Shown: positions 16,833-25,966, counted from the first letter of the stretch. The stretch: 64,000 nt of DNA from Promicromonospora panici (GCF_900608595.1 NZ_UWYY01000018.1:62001-126000); one strand, 5' to 3'. Translations and numbers: made by a program. The notes: generated by a model not told the origin, from the letters alone.

Positions 16833-17275
16833 GACGCGCGCTCCCAGCTCGCCACCGGACCCGGGACGACGACGAACAGCGGGTGGGGCGTCGGCGGCTC
16901 GGCCGAGACGATGAGGGCGCGGTGCACGGGGGAGCGGGCGGCGAGCTTGTGCAGGAGGTGCTGCCACTCGCGGTCGAGCTGGCCGGTGGTCACCACGATC
17001 CGGGCGATGTCGCGGATCTGCCCGTCCAAAGGCTGCGAGATCCGCCGCTCGTCGAACCGGTACCCGCGCCGGGTCGCCTCGTCACGCACGCCGTGCAGAT
17101 AGGCGGAGATGGCGGTGACGGGCTGCGGGTGCTCCCGGAACCGGTCGAGCTGCGGGTGCGCCGTGTACCCCTGGGTGCGACCGAGGAGCACCGCCTGCGC
17201 GAGCAGGCCCTCCCGCCAGCACGCGGTGAGGCCCTGCCGGTCGAGCAGGGCCGGATTTAGCGACCAGAGCCGCAT
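16829..17275 (-). CDS. Pyrimidine dimer DNA glycosylase
   Basis: A 148-residue protein of the Pyr_excise family (T4 endonuclease V-like), which starts base-excision repair of UV dimers. The N-terminal pattern MRLWSLNPALLDRQGL, then REGLLAQAVLLGRTQGYTAHP, is diagnostic. The RBS GAAGGAG precedes the ATG. It is divergent from a MarR regulator. The C-terminus ends in PHPLFVVVPGPVASWE. Confidence 0.85.
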   Translation of the reverse strand: MRLWSLNPALLDRQGLTACWREGLLAQAVLLGRTQGYTAHPQLDRFREHPQPVTAISAYLHGVRDEATRRGYRFDERRISQPLDGQIRDIARIVVTTGQLDREWQHLLHKLAARSPVHRALIVSAEPPTPHPLFVVVPGPVASWERAS

Positions 17276-17324
17276 GGGCCGGCACTCCTTCGACGGTTGT
17301 CGGATCGGACCCGCCCAATTTAGC

Positions 17325-17335
17325 TAGCCAGGCTA
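17325..17335. promoter_or_regulatory. Candidate operator TAGCCAGGCTA
   Basis: A perfect 11-bp dyad in the 106-bp gap between the divergent glycosylase and MarR genes. It is preceded by TAGC, giving a longer TAGCTAGCCAGGCTA. It may be the MarR autoregulatory site; this is inferred from symmetry and position. Confidence 0.4.
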
Positions 17336-17381
17336 TCCTCAAGCAAACGACGCAATAAGGTGAGCGGGGTAATATTCGACT

Positions 17382-17969
17382 GTGGATCCCGAACCTGTGC
17401 CGCGTGACCAGGCCGAGCTCTCGATGATGGATCCGCGCGTGATGGATCGGGACCAGGAGCTAGTGCGGCGAGCGGGCATGGCCGACGCCGACGTCGACCA
17501 GGTGGTGGGCGTGCTGGAGGCGCTGCGGCGGTGGAAGGAGACCGAGCGCCGCATGAGCGAGGCCTCGCGGCGGTACTGGAGGCTCGGCGAGACGGACATG
17601 CGCGCGCTGCGCTTCGTCATCGCGATGCAGAACCACGGGCGCGTCGTGACACCGGGCGCGATCGCCGAGCACCTGGGCATCACGACGGCGTCGACGACCA
17701 AGCTGATCGACCGGCTGGCCGCGGGCGACCACGTGCGGCGGTTCCCGCACCCGTCCGACCGGCGCAGCCTCGCCATCGAGGTGACCGAGGAGGCCCGGCG
17801 GGCGGCGCGCGAGACCGTGGGGCGCAGCCACGCCCGCCGGTTCGACGCCGCCGCGCGCCTGACCGTACGGGAGCGGGAGATCGTCACCCGCTTCCTCGAC
17901 GACCTGGCGAGCACCGACGACGGCCAGCCCGCCGACCAGGTGCACGCCGAGCAGGGCGGGGAACGGTAA
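17382..17969 (+). CDS. MarR family transcriptional regulator
   Basis: A 195-residue regulator. The wHTH reads VTPGAIAEHLGITTASTTKLID with the wing HPSDRRSLAIEVTEEA. A roughly 60-residue N-terminal extension with acidic and Met-rich segments precedes it. GTG at 17382 is the first start; internal ATGs at codons 15 and 16 are alternatives. The 3' end forms the left arm of a strong terminator hairpin. The target is unknown. Confidence 0.8.
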   Translation: MDPEPVPRDQAELSMMDPRVMDRDQELVRRAGMADADVDQVVGVLEALRRWKETERRMSEASRRYWRLGETDMRALRFVIAMQNHGRVVTPGAIAEHLGITTASTTKLIDRLAAGDHVRRFPHPSDRRSLAIEVTEEARRAARETVGRSHARRFDAAARLTVREREIVTRFLDDLASTDDGQPADQVHAEQGGER

Positions 17970-17995
17970 CCCCGATCCCCGCCCTGCTCGGCGTG
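17943..17995. terminator. Perfect 19-bp hairpin terminator between convergent genes
   Basis: The arms 17943-17961 and 17977-17995 are perfectly complementary around a 15-nt loop that contains the MarR stop codon. The hairpin would end both the MarR gene and the convergent GH42 gene. There is no T-tract. Confidence 0.75.
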
Positions 17996-18010
17996 GGCTG
18001 ATCCGCTGCC

Positions 18011-20212
18011 TCAGACCTCCAGCAGCACCCGTACGTCCCACGGCCCGAGCGTCAGCTCCGCACCCGCGCCCAGTTCCTCGCCGCTGAGGACGTCGCGCAC
18101 CGCGCCGGGCAGAACGAACGTGCTCGGGTCCCACGACCACGAGTGCACGAACCGCACCCGCTCACCGGCGGGGTTGGTCGCCCCGGTCACGGTCTGCGAA
18201 GGCGCCTGCGGCCGCCACCGCGGTGCGTCGGACAGTGCGTCGGACGACTGTGAGCCACCGATCGCCTCGGGCCCGCCGGCCGACGTCGTCCCACCCTGTA
18301 CCGCCTGCCCGCCGTGCTCCACGGCCCAGGCCAGCACCGTCCGGGCGAGTGCCGGATCGGGGATCGTACCGACGGTGGTGACCCGGCCCGAGCCGTGCGC
18401 GCGGGTGGTCACGGCCGGCCACCGGCCGAAGTGCGGGTGGTCGTAGCGGACCAGCACATCGGCGTCGACCACCTGCAGGCCGTCGACCCAGCTCGTCGCG
18501 TGAGCGCCGACGGGGAGGTCGAAACCATCCGCGCCGTCCACCGCGAGCGGCGTGTCGATGCTCGCGAACTCGTCGTAGAAGACACCAGCCGCCTCGCTCA
18601 GGTGCGCGGGCTTGCGCTCCGCCCGCGCGCGGGCCTCCTCGTCCTCGTACCCGGTGCGGATGCCCAGCACCAGGTGGCCGCCGGCAGCCGCGTACCGCTC
18701 CAGCCACCGGAGCCAGGCGTCGTCGGCGATCGTGACGCCGGCCGCGACCAGCACCGGCTGCTCGGCCGCGACCGCCTCGGGGCTGCTGTCGGTGAGGTGG
18801 GCGTCGTGCACCACCCGGGACTGCAGGCCGGCGTCGAACGCGCCGCGGTAGAAGGCGTCGAAGATGCGGTGGTAGCCGCGCCGGTCGGGTCCGGCGCCGC
18901 CGCCGATCTGCGGGAACTCCGCCAGCGACCACTTGCTCGGGTTGGACCAGACGAGCGCGACGTCGGCGTCCGGGGTCAGGTTCGCCACCGTGCTGCCGGC
19001 GGCGCGCAGCTCGGCGCCCAGGGCCGCGAGCTGCTGGTACACGCGCCCGGGCTCGAGGGAGTGCGGGAGTATCCCGCCCCAGTAGGTCTCGGTGCCGTAG
19101 GGCAGCGTGTGCCAGTGCCAGTACTCGATCATCGTGGCGCCGCGGGAGACCAGCGCCCAGGCGACCTGTCGCCACTGGCCGTCGTACGCCGGCTCGTGCT
19201 GCCACGGGCCGCCGATCGCCTGCGCGTTGGTCTCCGTGACGAGGAACGGCGCCTGCTTCGAGGAGTACATGCGGTCGGCCGTCGCGTACAGGGACCACGT
19301 GCCCGTCGTCATCCAGGAGTCGTCCTCGTCGACGGTCGGGGGCAGGGCCAGATGGTCCCGCATGCGGTAGTACGGGTTGCCCGCGGTGACGTCGAGCTCG
19401 CGCGTCAGCGCGTCGTCCTGCACCGTCGGGCGTTCGTAGGAGATGCACGTGGTGACGAACTGGTCCTCGCGCGCGTACTCCCGGACGACGTCGGCCTGCC
19501 AGCCGATGAAGTCGGTCGTGAGCTCCGCCTGGAACCTCCGCCAGGCGAGCGCGTACTGCGGCTGCGCGTTGCCCGACGGCGTCCAGAGTTCCGCCCAGGT
19601 GGACAGCCGGTGCGACCAGTACGTCAGGCCCCACTCGTCGTTCAGCCGCTCCACGCTGCCGTACCGGGTGCGCAGGTGGTCCACGAACCGCTCGAAGACC
19701 TGCCGGTTGTGGAAGATCTCGTTGCCCGGCTCGTTGTCCACCTGGTAGCCGACGACGGCGGGGTGGCGGGCGTACCGGGCGACGACGGCACGGATGATCC
19801 GCTCGGCGTGGAACAGGAACGCCGGGTGGGTGTAGTCGATCTCCTGGCGCGCGCCCCAGCCCATCGAGCTGCCGTCCTTGCGCACGACGTTGATCTCCGG
19901 GTACAGCCGCGCCAGCCACATCGGCACCGCGTAGGTCGGTGTGCCGAGCACCACCTTGATGCCCCGCTCGTGGGCGCCGTCGAGCACGGGCTGGAGCCAG
20001 TCGAGGTCGAAGCGGCCGTTCTCCGGCTCCCAGGTGGACCAGACGGACTCACCGACCCGGATCACCGTGAAGCCCGCCTCGACCATCAGGTCCAGGTCGC
20101 GCGTCAGCCGCCGGGCTCGGCGGTCCTCGGTGCCGAGATCCTTTGGGCGGTGGTACTCGTAGTAGTAGGCGGCGCCGAACAGGACTCCGTCGTTCAGGTG
20201 TTGTGCGCTCAT
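18011..20212 (-). CDS. Glycoside hydrolase family 42 beta-galactosidase (or alpha-L-arabinopyranosidase)
   Basis: A 733-residue cytosolic GH42 enzyme. The TIM barrel contains the acid/base Glu161 in DNEPGNE and the nucleophile Glu327 in LVTETNAQ; WYWHWHT-like EYWHWHTLPYGTE is typical. A trimerisation domain (VAEQ..VLVAAG region) and a C-terminal beta domain follow. It probably removes terminal galactose or arabinopyranose from imported plant oligosaccharides. The start at MSAQHLN has GAGAGGAC as RBS. LacI no. 1 lies upstream on the same strand and probably regulates it. Confidence 0.93.
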   Translation of the reverse strand: MSAQHLNDGVLFGAAYYYEYHRPKDLGTEDRRARRLTRDLDLMVEAGFTVIRVGESVWSTWEPENGRFDLDWLQPVLDGAHERGIKVVLGTPTYAVPMWLARLYPEINVVRKDGSSMGWGARQEIDYTHPAFLFHAERIIRAVVARYARHPAVVGYQVDNEPGNEIFHNRQVFERFVDHLRTRYGSVERLNDEWGLTYWSHRLSTWAELWTPSGNAQPQYALAWRRFQAELTTDFIGWQADVVREYAREDQFVTTCISYERPTVQDDALTRELDVTAGNPYYRMRDHLALPPTVDEDDSWMTTGTWSLYATADRMYSSKQAPFLVTETNAQAIGGPWQHEPAYDGQWRQVAWALVSRGATMIEYWHWHTLPYGTETYWGGILPHSLEPGRVYQQLAALGAELRAAGSTVANLTPDADVALVWSNPSKWSLAEFPQIGGGAGPDRRGYHRIFDAFYRGAFDAGLQSRVVHDAHLTDSSPEAVAAEQPVLVAAGVTIADDAWLRWLERYAAAGGHLVLGIRTGYEDEEARARAERKPAHLSEAAGVFYDEFASIDTPLAVDGADGFDLPVGAHATSWVDGLQVVDADVLVRYDHPHFGRWPAVTTRAHGSGRVTTVGTIPDPALARTVLAWAVEHGGQAVQGGTTSAGGPEAIGGSQSSDALSDAPRWRPQAPSQTVTGATNPAGERVRFVHSWSWDPSTFVLPGAVRDVLSGEELGAGAELTLGPWDVRVLLEV

Positions 20213-20323
20213 GCTGTCCTCTCGGGTGGTGGTGCTCGGTGGCTCGCTGGCACCTGTCAGACCCACAAGTCCACTCCGGTGACCTGCGGTTCTGACACGT
20301 CCGCGGGTTGCGGTCGGCGGTCA

Positions 20324-21367
20324 TTACGGCGGCGGGGCCGCACTCTGGCGGACGACCAGCTGGGCGGGGACGAGCCGGCGCCGCTCGGCCGGGGGCCGGC
20401 CCTCGATGGTGCGCACCAGACGGTGCACGGCCAGGCGGGTCACCTCGGCGAAGTCCTGGCGCACCGTGGTCAGGGGGGTGGAGAGGAACTCGGCCTCGGG
20501 GGCGTCGTCGAAACCCACGATGCTGACGTCGCCGGGTACGCGCAGGCCCGCCTGCTCCACGGCACGGATCGCGCCGATCGCCATGTGGTCGTTGGCGGCG
20601 AAGATCGCGGTGACATCGCCGAGGCGCAGCAGCTCGGTCGTGGCCTCGTGCCCGGACCGGGGGGTCCAGTCGCCGTGCATCACCGGCGGCGCCTCGATCC
20701 CGGCGTCGGAGAGGGCGCTGCGCCAGCCCTCGACCCGCCGCGCCGTCGCCGCCCACCCCTCGGTGCCGCCGATGTGGTGCACCGTGTGATGCCCGAGGGC
20801 GAGCAGGTGCTCGCTCGCGGACCGCGCCCCGGCGATCTCGTCGGCGCCCATCACGAGCTCGTCGGGTCGCGCGTCGGTCTCGAGCGAGCCGGGGACGGGC
20901 GAGTCGAAGCTGAGCACGGGCAGCCCGTTCGGGATGCGCAGGTCGGGACGGCCCAGGTCGATCGGCTCGGAGAGCACGAGGCCCGCGATGTCCTGGGTGA
21001 CGAGCTCGTCGATGGCGGCCTGCAGGTCGGCGACGCGGTTGCCCTGCGTGCGGGCGACGCTCAGGTAGTAGCCGGAGCCGCGCAGCGCGCTGTCGACACC
21101 CTCCAGGATCGACGCCGGTCCGTACAGCGACGTGCTCATCGTGACCATGCCGATGCGCTGGTTGCGCCGGGTGACCAGGGCGCGCGCCGCCGCGTTCGGC
21201 CGGAACCCCAGCTCGTCGATGACCGCCTGGACCTTGGCCCGGATCGCGTCGGCCACGTGTGGTTCGCGATTGACGACCCGCGAGACGGTCTTCTGCGAGA
21301 CCCCCGCGCGGCGGGCGACGTCGGTCATCGCCACCCGTTCTGTGGCACCCCGTTCTGTGGCACCCAT
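20324..21367 (-). CDS. LacI family regulator no. 1
   Basis: A 347-residue LacI/GalR repressor. The HTH is MTDVARRAGVSQKTVSRVVN and the hinge helix RPNAAARALV; a periplasmic-binding-protein-like sensor domain follows (FDDAPEAEFLSTPLTTVRQ). ATG at 21367 has AAGGGAG as RBS. The first ten residues include a duplicated GATER from an exact 15-bp tandem repeat. Two copies of a perfect palindrome stand upstream. It sits between GH42 and a secreted hydrolase, so a galactoside or arabinoside effector is likely. Confidence 0.92.
   Translation of the reverse strand: MGATERGATERVAMTDVARRAGVSQKTVSRVVNREPHVADAIRAKVQAVIDELGFRPNAAARALVTRRNQRIGMVTMSTSLYGPASILEGVDSALRGSGYYLSVARTQGNRVADLQAAIDELVTQDIAGLVLSEPIDLGRPDLRIPNGLPVLSFDSPVPGSLETDARPDELVMGADEIAGARSASEHLLALGHHTVHHIGGTEGWAATARRVEGWRSALSDAGIEAPPVMHGDWTPRSGHEATTELLRLGDVTAIFAANDHMAIGAIRAVEQAGLRVPGDVSIVGFDDAPEAEFLSTPLTTVRQDFAEVTRLAVHRLVRTIEGRPPAERRRLVPAQLVVRQSAAPPP
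21336..21365 (-). repeat. Exact 15-bp tandem repeat at the LacI no. 1 N-terminus
   Basis: The units 21336-21350 and 21351-21365 are identical and encode the duplicated GATER-type segment before the HTH. In frame. Confidence 0.8.
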
Positions 21368-21389
21368 GTGCAGCTCCCTTGCTGGCGTC

Positions 21390-21403
21390 TGACTACGTAG
21401 TCA
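21390..21403. promoter_or_regulatory. LacI no. 1 operator copy 1 (TGACTACGTAGTCA)
   Basis: A perfect palindrome with central CG, as LacI-family operators have, 23 bp upstream of the LacI no. 1 start. It is the same core as copy 2, centred 38 bp away. Confidence 0.7.
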
Positions 21404-21420
21404 ACGCGCGAGAGCCAAGC

Positions 21421-21448
21421 ACGGCCTTGACTACGTAGTCAAGGCCGT
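21421..21448. promoter_or_regulatory. LacI no. 1 operator copy 2 inside a 28-bp perfect palindrome
   Basis: TTGACTACGTAGTCAA (21427-21442) is extended by six more complementary bases on each side. It starts 12 bp after the stop codon of the secreted GH39-like gene, so it could act both as that gene's terminator and as a repressor site. Confidence 0.65.
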
Positions 21449-21460
21449 GGCTGACCCCGG

Positions 21461-23194
21461 TCAGGACAGCGTGATGCTGTCCAGCTCCGCGTAGCCCGTA
21501 CCACCCGGGAAGTGCGGCGAGCCCTTCGCGAGCCGGATCACGTTGTACCCGGCCCGCAGCGAGACGGTGACGTTCGTCGTCGCGAACTGGCCCCAGCCCG
21601 CCGTCGGCGGATAGGACACGGTCGAGAGGGCGCCGCCGTTGTAGGCGAGCCCGTGGGTCGACGTCGACCCGGTGCCGTTCGCGTACCGGACCGCCATCGT
21701 GTAGCTACGGGCCGTCGGGACGTTCACCGTGAAGTCCACGAAGCTCTGCGAGCGCATGTCGGCGGCGCCGTCGATGCCGCCCACGTACGAGCCGTTCGAG
21801 GCGCCCGAGGAGCTGCGCGTCTGCGCATTCACCACGTTCGCGTTCTCCGCCTCGTAGACCTGCTGCCAGCTCGACGTCGGCCCGCCGGCCGGCGTGACGA
21901 CCACCTGGTAGGCGCCCTCCGCCGTCATCCCGTTGACCGGAACGGTGACGCTGCCGTTCGAGACCTGCATGGTCGACGTCGACAGCACCGTCGGGGCCGC
22001 CACGTGCGTGTTGCGGCCGCTGCCGGGCACCGCGTTCACCGTCACCTGGACCGATGACCCGAACGAGCCGAGCCCGTTGACCCGCACGCTGTTGTTGCCG
22101 CTGTCCCCGCCGAGCACGACGTTGACGATCTTGCGGCTCGAGTCGTACGCCGCGACGCCGTCGAGCCAGCTCTGCGGCGTCGTCCGCACGACGTTGCCCG
22201 CTTGTCCGCCGTACCAGCGGTAGGCCCAGTACGAGGCGGTCGGCTGACCCTGGAGCGTGAACAGGCCGTCGAACGTGCCCGCCTCGAACCAGTACGCGCG
22301 GTGCGCCTCCCGCGCGCCGTGCCGCTCCAGCACCGAGATCCAGTGCACGGCCACGCTCGGGATGTCCATCTGGTTGAACGAGTTGTACTCGTTGATCGCG
22401 ATCGGGCGCGGGCTGATGCCGAGCTGGTTCTCGAGGGCCCGGTAGTCGGCGACGTGGTCGTCGAACGAGTTCCAGTCCATGTCGCCGAGCTCGTGCCAGA
22501 CGATGACGTCGGGCAGCGTCCCCGTGTCCCGCGCGTGCGTCAGGAACGACAGCATCCGGTTGTGGTTGTAGGTCGCGTCGCTCGGGCCGACGATCGGCGT
22601 CACGGGGTCGAGTGACCGGACCAGGCGGAACGTGCGCGTCCAGCCGTCATTGAACGATCCCGCCGCGGCGGTGTCCCACGTCCAGTCGGGCTCGTTCCAC
22701 AGCTCCCAGCCGCGGATGTTCGTCGTCGTCGTGGCTGCGAGGCGGTCCTGGACCATGGTCCGGACCTTCTGCTCCCAGTCCGCCCAGCCCTGCCACCGGT
22801 ACGGGAACGTCGGGTAGATGTCCGGCATCCGGATGAGCTGCTGCGCGCCGGCGCGGGTGATGTTGTCCGCGACGTGGAGCGAGTCGCAGCAGGGCTCGGT
22901 GGCGCCGTTGCCCAGGTGGGTGGTGCCCGGCGCGGGCTGCGTGAACCCGTTCGGGCTCAGTGGCAGGAGCTGGGCAGTGGTGGGCTTCGTGTCCGAGCCG
23001 ACGCCGTACAGGCCGCCCGCCCCGACGTGGGTCACCGGACGAACCACCGAGCCGACGTCGACGGTGAGCGTGTTGCCGGCGGCCGCGGCCGGACCGGCGG
23101 GGGAGACCAGCGTGGCCCCCAGGACCAGGGCGAGAACGCTGATGCGGGACAGGGCGCGCCGAGCCGGCGCGCGCCTGGGCAGAGCTCGTTTCAT
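21461..23194 (-). CDS. Secreted clan GH-A hydrolase (GH39-like) with C-terminal CBM
   Basis: 577 residues. A basic N-terminus and hydrophobic core ending in AGPAAAAG form a signal peptide. The barrel domain (about residues 42-340) carries WELWNEPDW with acid/base Glu168 and INEYNSF with probable nucleophile Glu269. A linker beta domain follows, then a CBM35/CBM6-type module from about residue 450 (YEAENANV, ADMRSQSFVDFTVNV). It resembles the catalytic region of the 1347-residue protein at 32439. The family call is by motif only; an arabinosidase-like role is inferred from the locus. It is divergent from LacI no. 2 with two palindromes between them. Confidence 0.82.
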   Translation of the reverse strand: MKRALPRRAPARRALSRISVLALVLGATLVSPAGPAAAAGNTLTVDVGSVVRPVTHVGAGGLYGVGSDTKPTTAQLLPLSPNGFTQPAPGTTHLGNGATEPCCDSLHVADNITRAGAQQLIRMPDIYPTFPYRWQGWADWEQKVRTMVQDRLAATTTTNIRGWELWNEPDWTWDTAAAGSFNDGWTRTFRLVRSLDPVTPIVGPSDATYNHNRMLSFLTHARDTGTLPDVIVWHELGDMDWNSFDDHVADYRALENQLGISPRPIAINEYNSFNQMDIPSVAVHWISVLERHGAREAHRAYWFEAGTFDGLFTLQGQPTASYWAYRWYGGQAGNVVRTTPQSWLDGVAAYDSSRKIVNVVLGGDSGNNSVRVNGLGSFGSSVQVTVNAVPGSGRNTHVAAPTVLSTSTMQVSNGSVTVPVNGMTAEGAYQVVVTPAGGPTSSWQQVYEAENANVVNAQTRSSSGASNGSYVGGIDGAADMRSQSFVDFTVNVPTARSYTMAVRYANGTGSTSTHGLAYNGGALSTVSYPPTAGWGQFATTNVTVSLRAGYNVIRLAKGSPHFPGGTGYAELDSITLS

Positions 23195-23272
23195 GGCGTC
23201 TCCTCGTTGAGATCGAACCTTGCGGTGAGCTTGTGACAGGCAGTTCTTGTCGTGTGGATCTTGTAGTCGGAG

Positions 23273-23288
23273 TGCGAACCGGTTCGAC
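23273..23288. promoter_or_regulatory. LacI no. 2 operator, site A
   Basis: TGCGAACCGGTTCGAC holds the perfect core CGAACCGGTTCG at 23275-23286, about 80 bp upstream of the secreted GH39-like gene. Matching sites lie at 23394-23405 and 32171-32182. Confidence 0.75.
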
Positions 23289-23392
23289 GTTCCGGCCTGC
23301 CATGACGCTAGTTTCGAACGCCGTCCGCCGCAAGAGTCCCAAATATTCGATCTTGGTTCGATCTTGCGAAGGGTGGATCGGTGTGGTTAGAG

Positions 23393-23407
23393 TCGAACCG
23401 GTTCGCA
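23393..23407. promoter_or_regulatory. LacI no. 2 operator, site B
   Basis: The same core CGAACCGGTTCG at 23394-23405, in opposite orientation of its flanks, 88 bp upstream of the LacI no. 2 GTG. Its centre is 119 bp from site A, so looping between two tetramer-bound sites is possible. Confidence 0.75.
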
Positions 23408-23492
23408 ACGGATGCGAGCCGAGCAGCTTCAGAGCCGAGCAGCAGTCGAGCGGCGGTCGAGCGGCGGAGTCGAGCAGCACAGAGGAGGCGGA

Positions 23493-24515
23493 GTGGCCAC
23501 CATCGGGGATGTCGCGCAGGCGGCGGGGGTGTCCCGCAGCACGGCGTCGTACGCGCTGTCGGGCAAGCGGGCGATCTCGGCGGACGTGCGCCGTCGGGTC
23601 GAGGAGGCCGTGCGGCAGCTCGGCTACACGCCGAACGCGGGGGCGCGGGCCCTGGCCACGTCGCAGACGATGGTGATCGGCCTGCTCGCCCAGTTCCTCG
23701 AGGACGAGTTCGCGCCCGCGATGCTCCAGTACATGCTGGGCGTCTCCAACACTGCGCGCGAGCTCGGCTACGACATCCTCCTGGTGTCCGACGCCGACGG
23801 CACACGCGCACTGCGCCGCATCACGGACTCGCGCATGGTCGACGGCATCGTGCTGCTCAACGTTGCCGAGCGGGACGAGCGTCTGCCGATCCTGCGCTCC
23901 GCGACCCAGCCGGGTGCGCTCGTCGGGCTGCCCGCCGACTGCAGCGGGGTGGACGTGTTCGACCTCGACTTCGAGGAGGCGGGCCGCCTCATGGTGGACC
24001 ACCTGCACCGCCTCGGGCACCGCGAGGTGGCGCTGGTGTCGCAGCCCGAGCACGTCATCGAGCGTGGCGGCGCCTACGTGTGGCGCCTGCAGAACGCCGC
24101 GGTCGAGGCGGCCAAGGCCCGCGGCATCACGCTGCACACAGTCGCCGGGTCGTCGCACCAGCCCGACGTCGGCCACGATCTGAACGCCTTGCTCGACGCG
24201 CACCCCGGCGTCACGGGGCTGCTGATCAACAACGAGGCGGCGGCGGCCGCCCTGCCCACCGTCCTGCACGAGCGCGGGCTGACGGCGCCCGAGGACCTGT
24301 CCGTCGTCGGGCGGTACTCGGACGAGTTCGCCCGGACCTTCTCCCTGCCGTACTCCTCGATCGAGAGCGCCCCCGACCGGCTCGGCCGCATGGCCGTGCG
24401 CCAGCTCGTGCGCCGCATCGAGGGCGACGTCGCGGCCGACGAGCCGCACGTCGTGCGCTTCGTGACGCCGGAGCTCGTCGACCGCGGCAGCACGGGCGCG
24501 CCCCGGACGGCCTGA
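23493..24515 (+). CDS. LacI family regulator no. 2
   Basis: A 340-residue LacI/GalR regulator with HTH ATIGDVAQAAGVSRSTASYA, hinge YTPNAGARALA and a sensor domain ending SLPYSSIESAPDRLGRMAV. GTG at 23493 with GAGGAGG is chosen; an upstream ATG would add 27 Ser/Arg-rich residues without SD. It heads the cluster with the ABC importer, GH127 and GH31. It probably binds the CGAACCGGTTCG palindromes that flank its own gene and precede the hydrolase at 32439. Confidence 0.92.
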   Translation: MATIGDVAQAAGVSRSTASYALSGKRAISADVRRRVEEAVRQLGYTPNAGARALATSQTMVIGLLAQFLEDEFAPAMLQYMLGVSNTARELGYDILLVSDADGTRALRRITDSRMVDGIVLLNVAERDERLPILRSATQPGALVGLPADCSGVDVFDLDFEEAGRLMVDHLHRLGHREVALVSQPEHVIERGGAYVWRLQNAAVEAAKARGITLHTVAGSSHQPDVGHDLNALLDAHPGVTGLLINNEAAAAALPTVLHERGLTAPEDLSVVGRYSDEFARTFSLPYSSIESAPDRLGRMAVRQLVRRIEGDVAADEPHVVRFVTPELVDRGSTGAPRTA

Positions 24516-24621
24516 CCGCACACCGAGCCGGTCCCTAGCACGCACAGTTCACCCCACGTCACACACAGCACCCCCAGCCGGTCGACGACGCCGTCGGGCC
24601 GGACCTGTTCAAGGAGGAACC

Positions 24622-25890
24622 ATGCACCACCCGAGGCGCAAGCCCACCACCACCCTCGCGGCAGTGGCCGCACTCTCACTGGTCGGCGTGCTCAGCGCCT
24701 GCTCGTCCGGCGACCCCGCCGGGGGCGGTAACGATGCCGGCGGCGACGACAGCACCTACACCTGGTGGGACCCGTACCCCCAGCACGACGACGCGTCCGA
24801 CTGGACCGGCCGCGTCCAGGCCTGCGGCGAGGAGGCCGGCGTCACCATCGAGCGCACGGCCTACGACACGACGGCGCTGACCAACCAGGCGCTGCTCGCC
24901 GCCCAGGAGGGCACGTCGCCCGACATCATCCTGCTGGACAACCCGGCGGTCTCGACCCTTGCCGACACCGGCATACTGACCACGGTCGACGAGCTCGGGC
25001 TCGACGTCTCCGGCGTCGACGAGAACCTGCTCGCGGCCGGCGTCGTCGGGGGCGAGACGTATGGCATCCCGATCGGCGCGAACACGCTGTCGCTGTACTA
25101 CAACGCGGACATCCTGAAGGAGGCCGACGTCGACCCGGCGTCGATCACCGACTGGGCCTCGCTCACCGAGGCCCTCGGGAAGGTCACCGACGCCGGAAGC
25201 AAGGGCATCACGTTCGCGGGTATCGGCACCGAGGAGGGCTCGTTCCAGTTCCTGCCCTGGTTCTGGGGCGCCGGCGCCGACCTGCGCGACCTCGACTCGC
25301 AGGAGGCCGTCGAGGCGCTCGAGCTGTGGAAGGGCTGGCTGGACGAGGGCTACGCGCCCAACTCCGTGATCAACAACTCGCAGAACACCGTGTGGGAGGA
25401 GTTCCTCACGGGCGACTTCGCCTTCGCCGAGAACGGGACGTGGCAGGTCAACAGCGCGGCCGAGGCGGACTTCGAGACCGGCATCGTGCAGCTTCCCGCG
25501 CGCGACGGCGGCGTCGCGCAGGCACCGACGGGCGGCGAGTTCATCCTGGCGCCCGTCCAGGAGGACACCGCGCGCTACGACGTCACCCGGCAGATAGTCG
25601 AGTGCATGACGACGCCCGAGGGCTTCGTCGAGACCGCGAACACCTTCGCCTACTACGTGCCGCCGACGGCGGACGGGCAGGCCGCGCTGGTCGAGGAGAA
25701 CCCGGACCTCGAGCCGTGGGTCGAGGCCGTGCGCAACGCGAAGGGCCGCACGAGCGACGACCTCGGCACCGACTACCCGGTGATCTCCGAGGCGCTGTGG
25801 ACCGCTGTCCAGAACGCCTTGTCCGGCGCCGCCACCCCGGAAGAGGCCCTGAAGACGGCCCAGACAGAAGCGGAAACGGCCACCAGCTAA
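24622..25890 (+). CDS. ABC sugar importer, substrate-binding lipoprotein (CUT1)
   Basis: A 422-residue family 1 solute-binding protein. The N-terminal signal with lipobox LSAC (Cys27) and a Gly/Asp-rich linker anchors it to the outer face of the membrane. YTWWDPYPQHDDASDW and GIPIGANTLSLYYNADIL are typical of oligosaccharide-binding proteins. The RBS AAGGAGG precedes the ATG. Two permeases follow after 121 bp; an inverted repeat in that gap may lower permease expression relative to this protein. Confidence 0.92.
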   Translation: MHHPRRKPTTTLAAVAALSLVGVLSACSSGDPAGGGNDAGGDDSTYTWWDPYPQHDDASDWTGRVQACGEEAGVTIERTAYDTTALTNQALLAAQEGTSPDIILLDNPAVSTLADTGILTTVDELGLDVSGVDENLLAAGVVGGETYGIPIGANTLSLYYNADILKEADVDPASITDWASLTEALGKVTDAGSKGITFAGIGTEEGSFQFLPWFWGAGADLRDLDSQEAVEALELWKGWLDEGYAPNSVINNSQNTVWEEFLTGDFAFAENGTWQVNSAAEADFETGIVQLPARDGGVAQAPTGGEFILAPVQEDTARYDVTRQIVECMTTPEGFVETANTFAYYVPPTADGQAALVEENPDLEPWVEAVRNAKGRTSDDLGTDYPVISEALWTAVQNALSGAATPEEALKTAQTEAETATS

Positions 25891-25903
25891 CCGCACCCGC
25901 CTT

Positions 25904-25966
25904 CGTTCAGCGCTGGATATTCGCCCCGAAAGCGCCCGTCGAAGGGCGAATATCCAGCACTCAACG
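25904..25966. terminator. Intra-operon hairpin between binding protein and permeases
   Basis: The 23-nt arms 25904-25926 and 25944-25966 pair with two mismatches (15 contiguous pairs next to the loop) around a 17-nt loop. It lies 14 bp after the binding-protein stop and 45 bp before the first permease. It is probably a partial terminator or an mRNA 3'-end stabiliser. Confidence 0.65.

Noticed and set aside
18314..21400. 1028-codon forward frame across GH42 and LacI no. 1
   Set aside because: Antisense shadow; no family motifs and it crosses two real genes and their operators.
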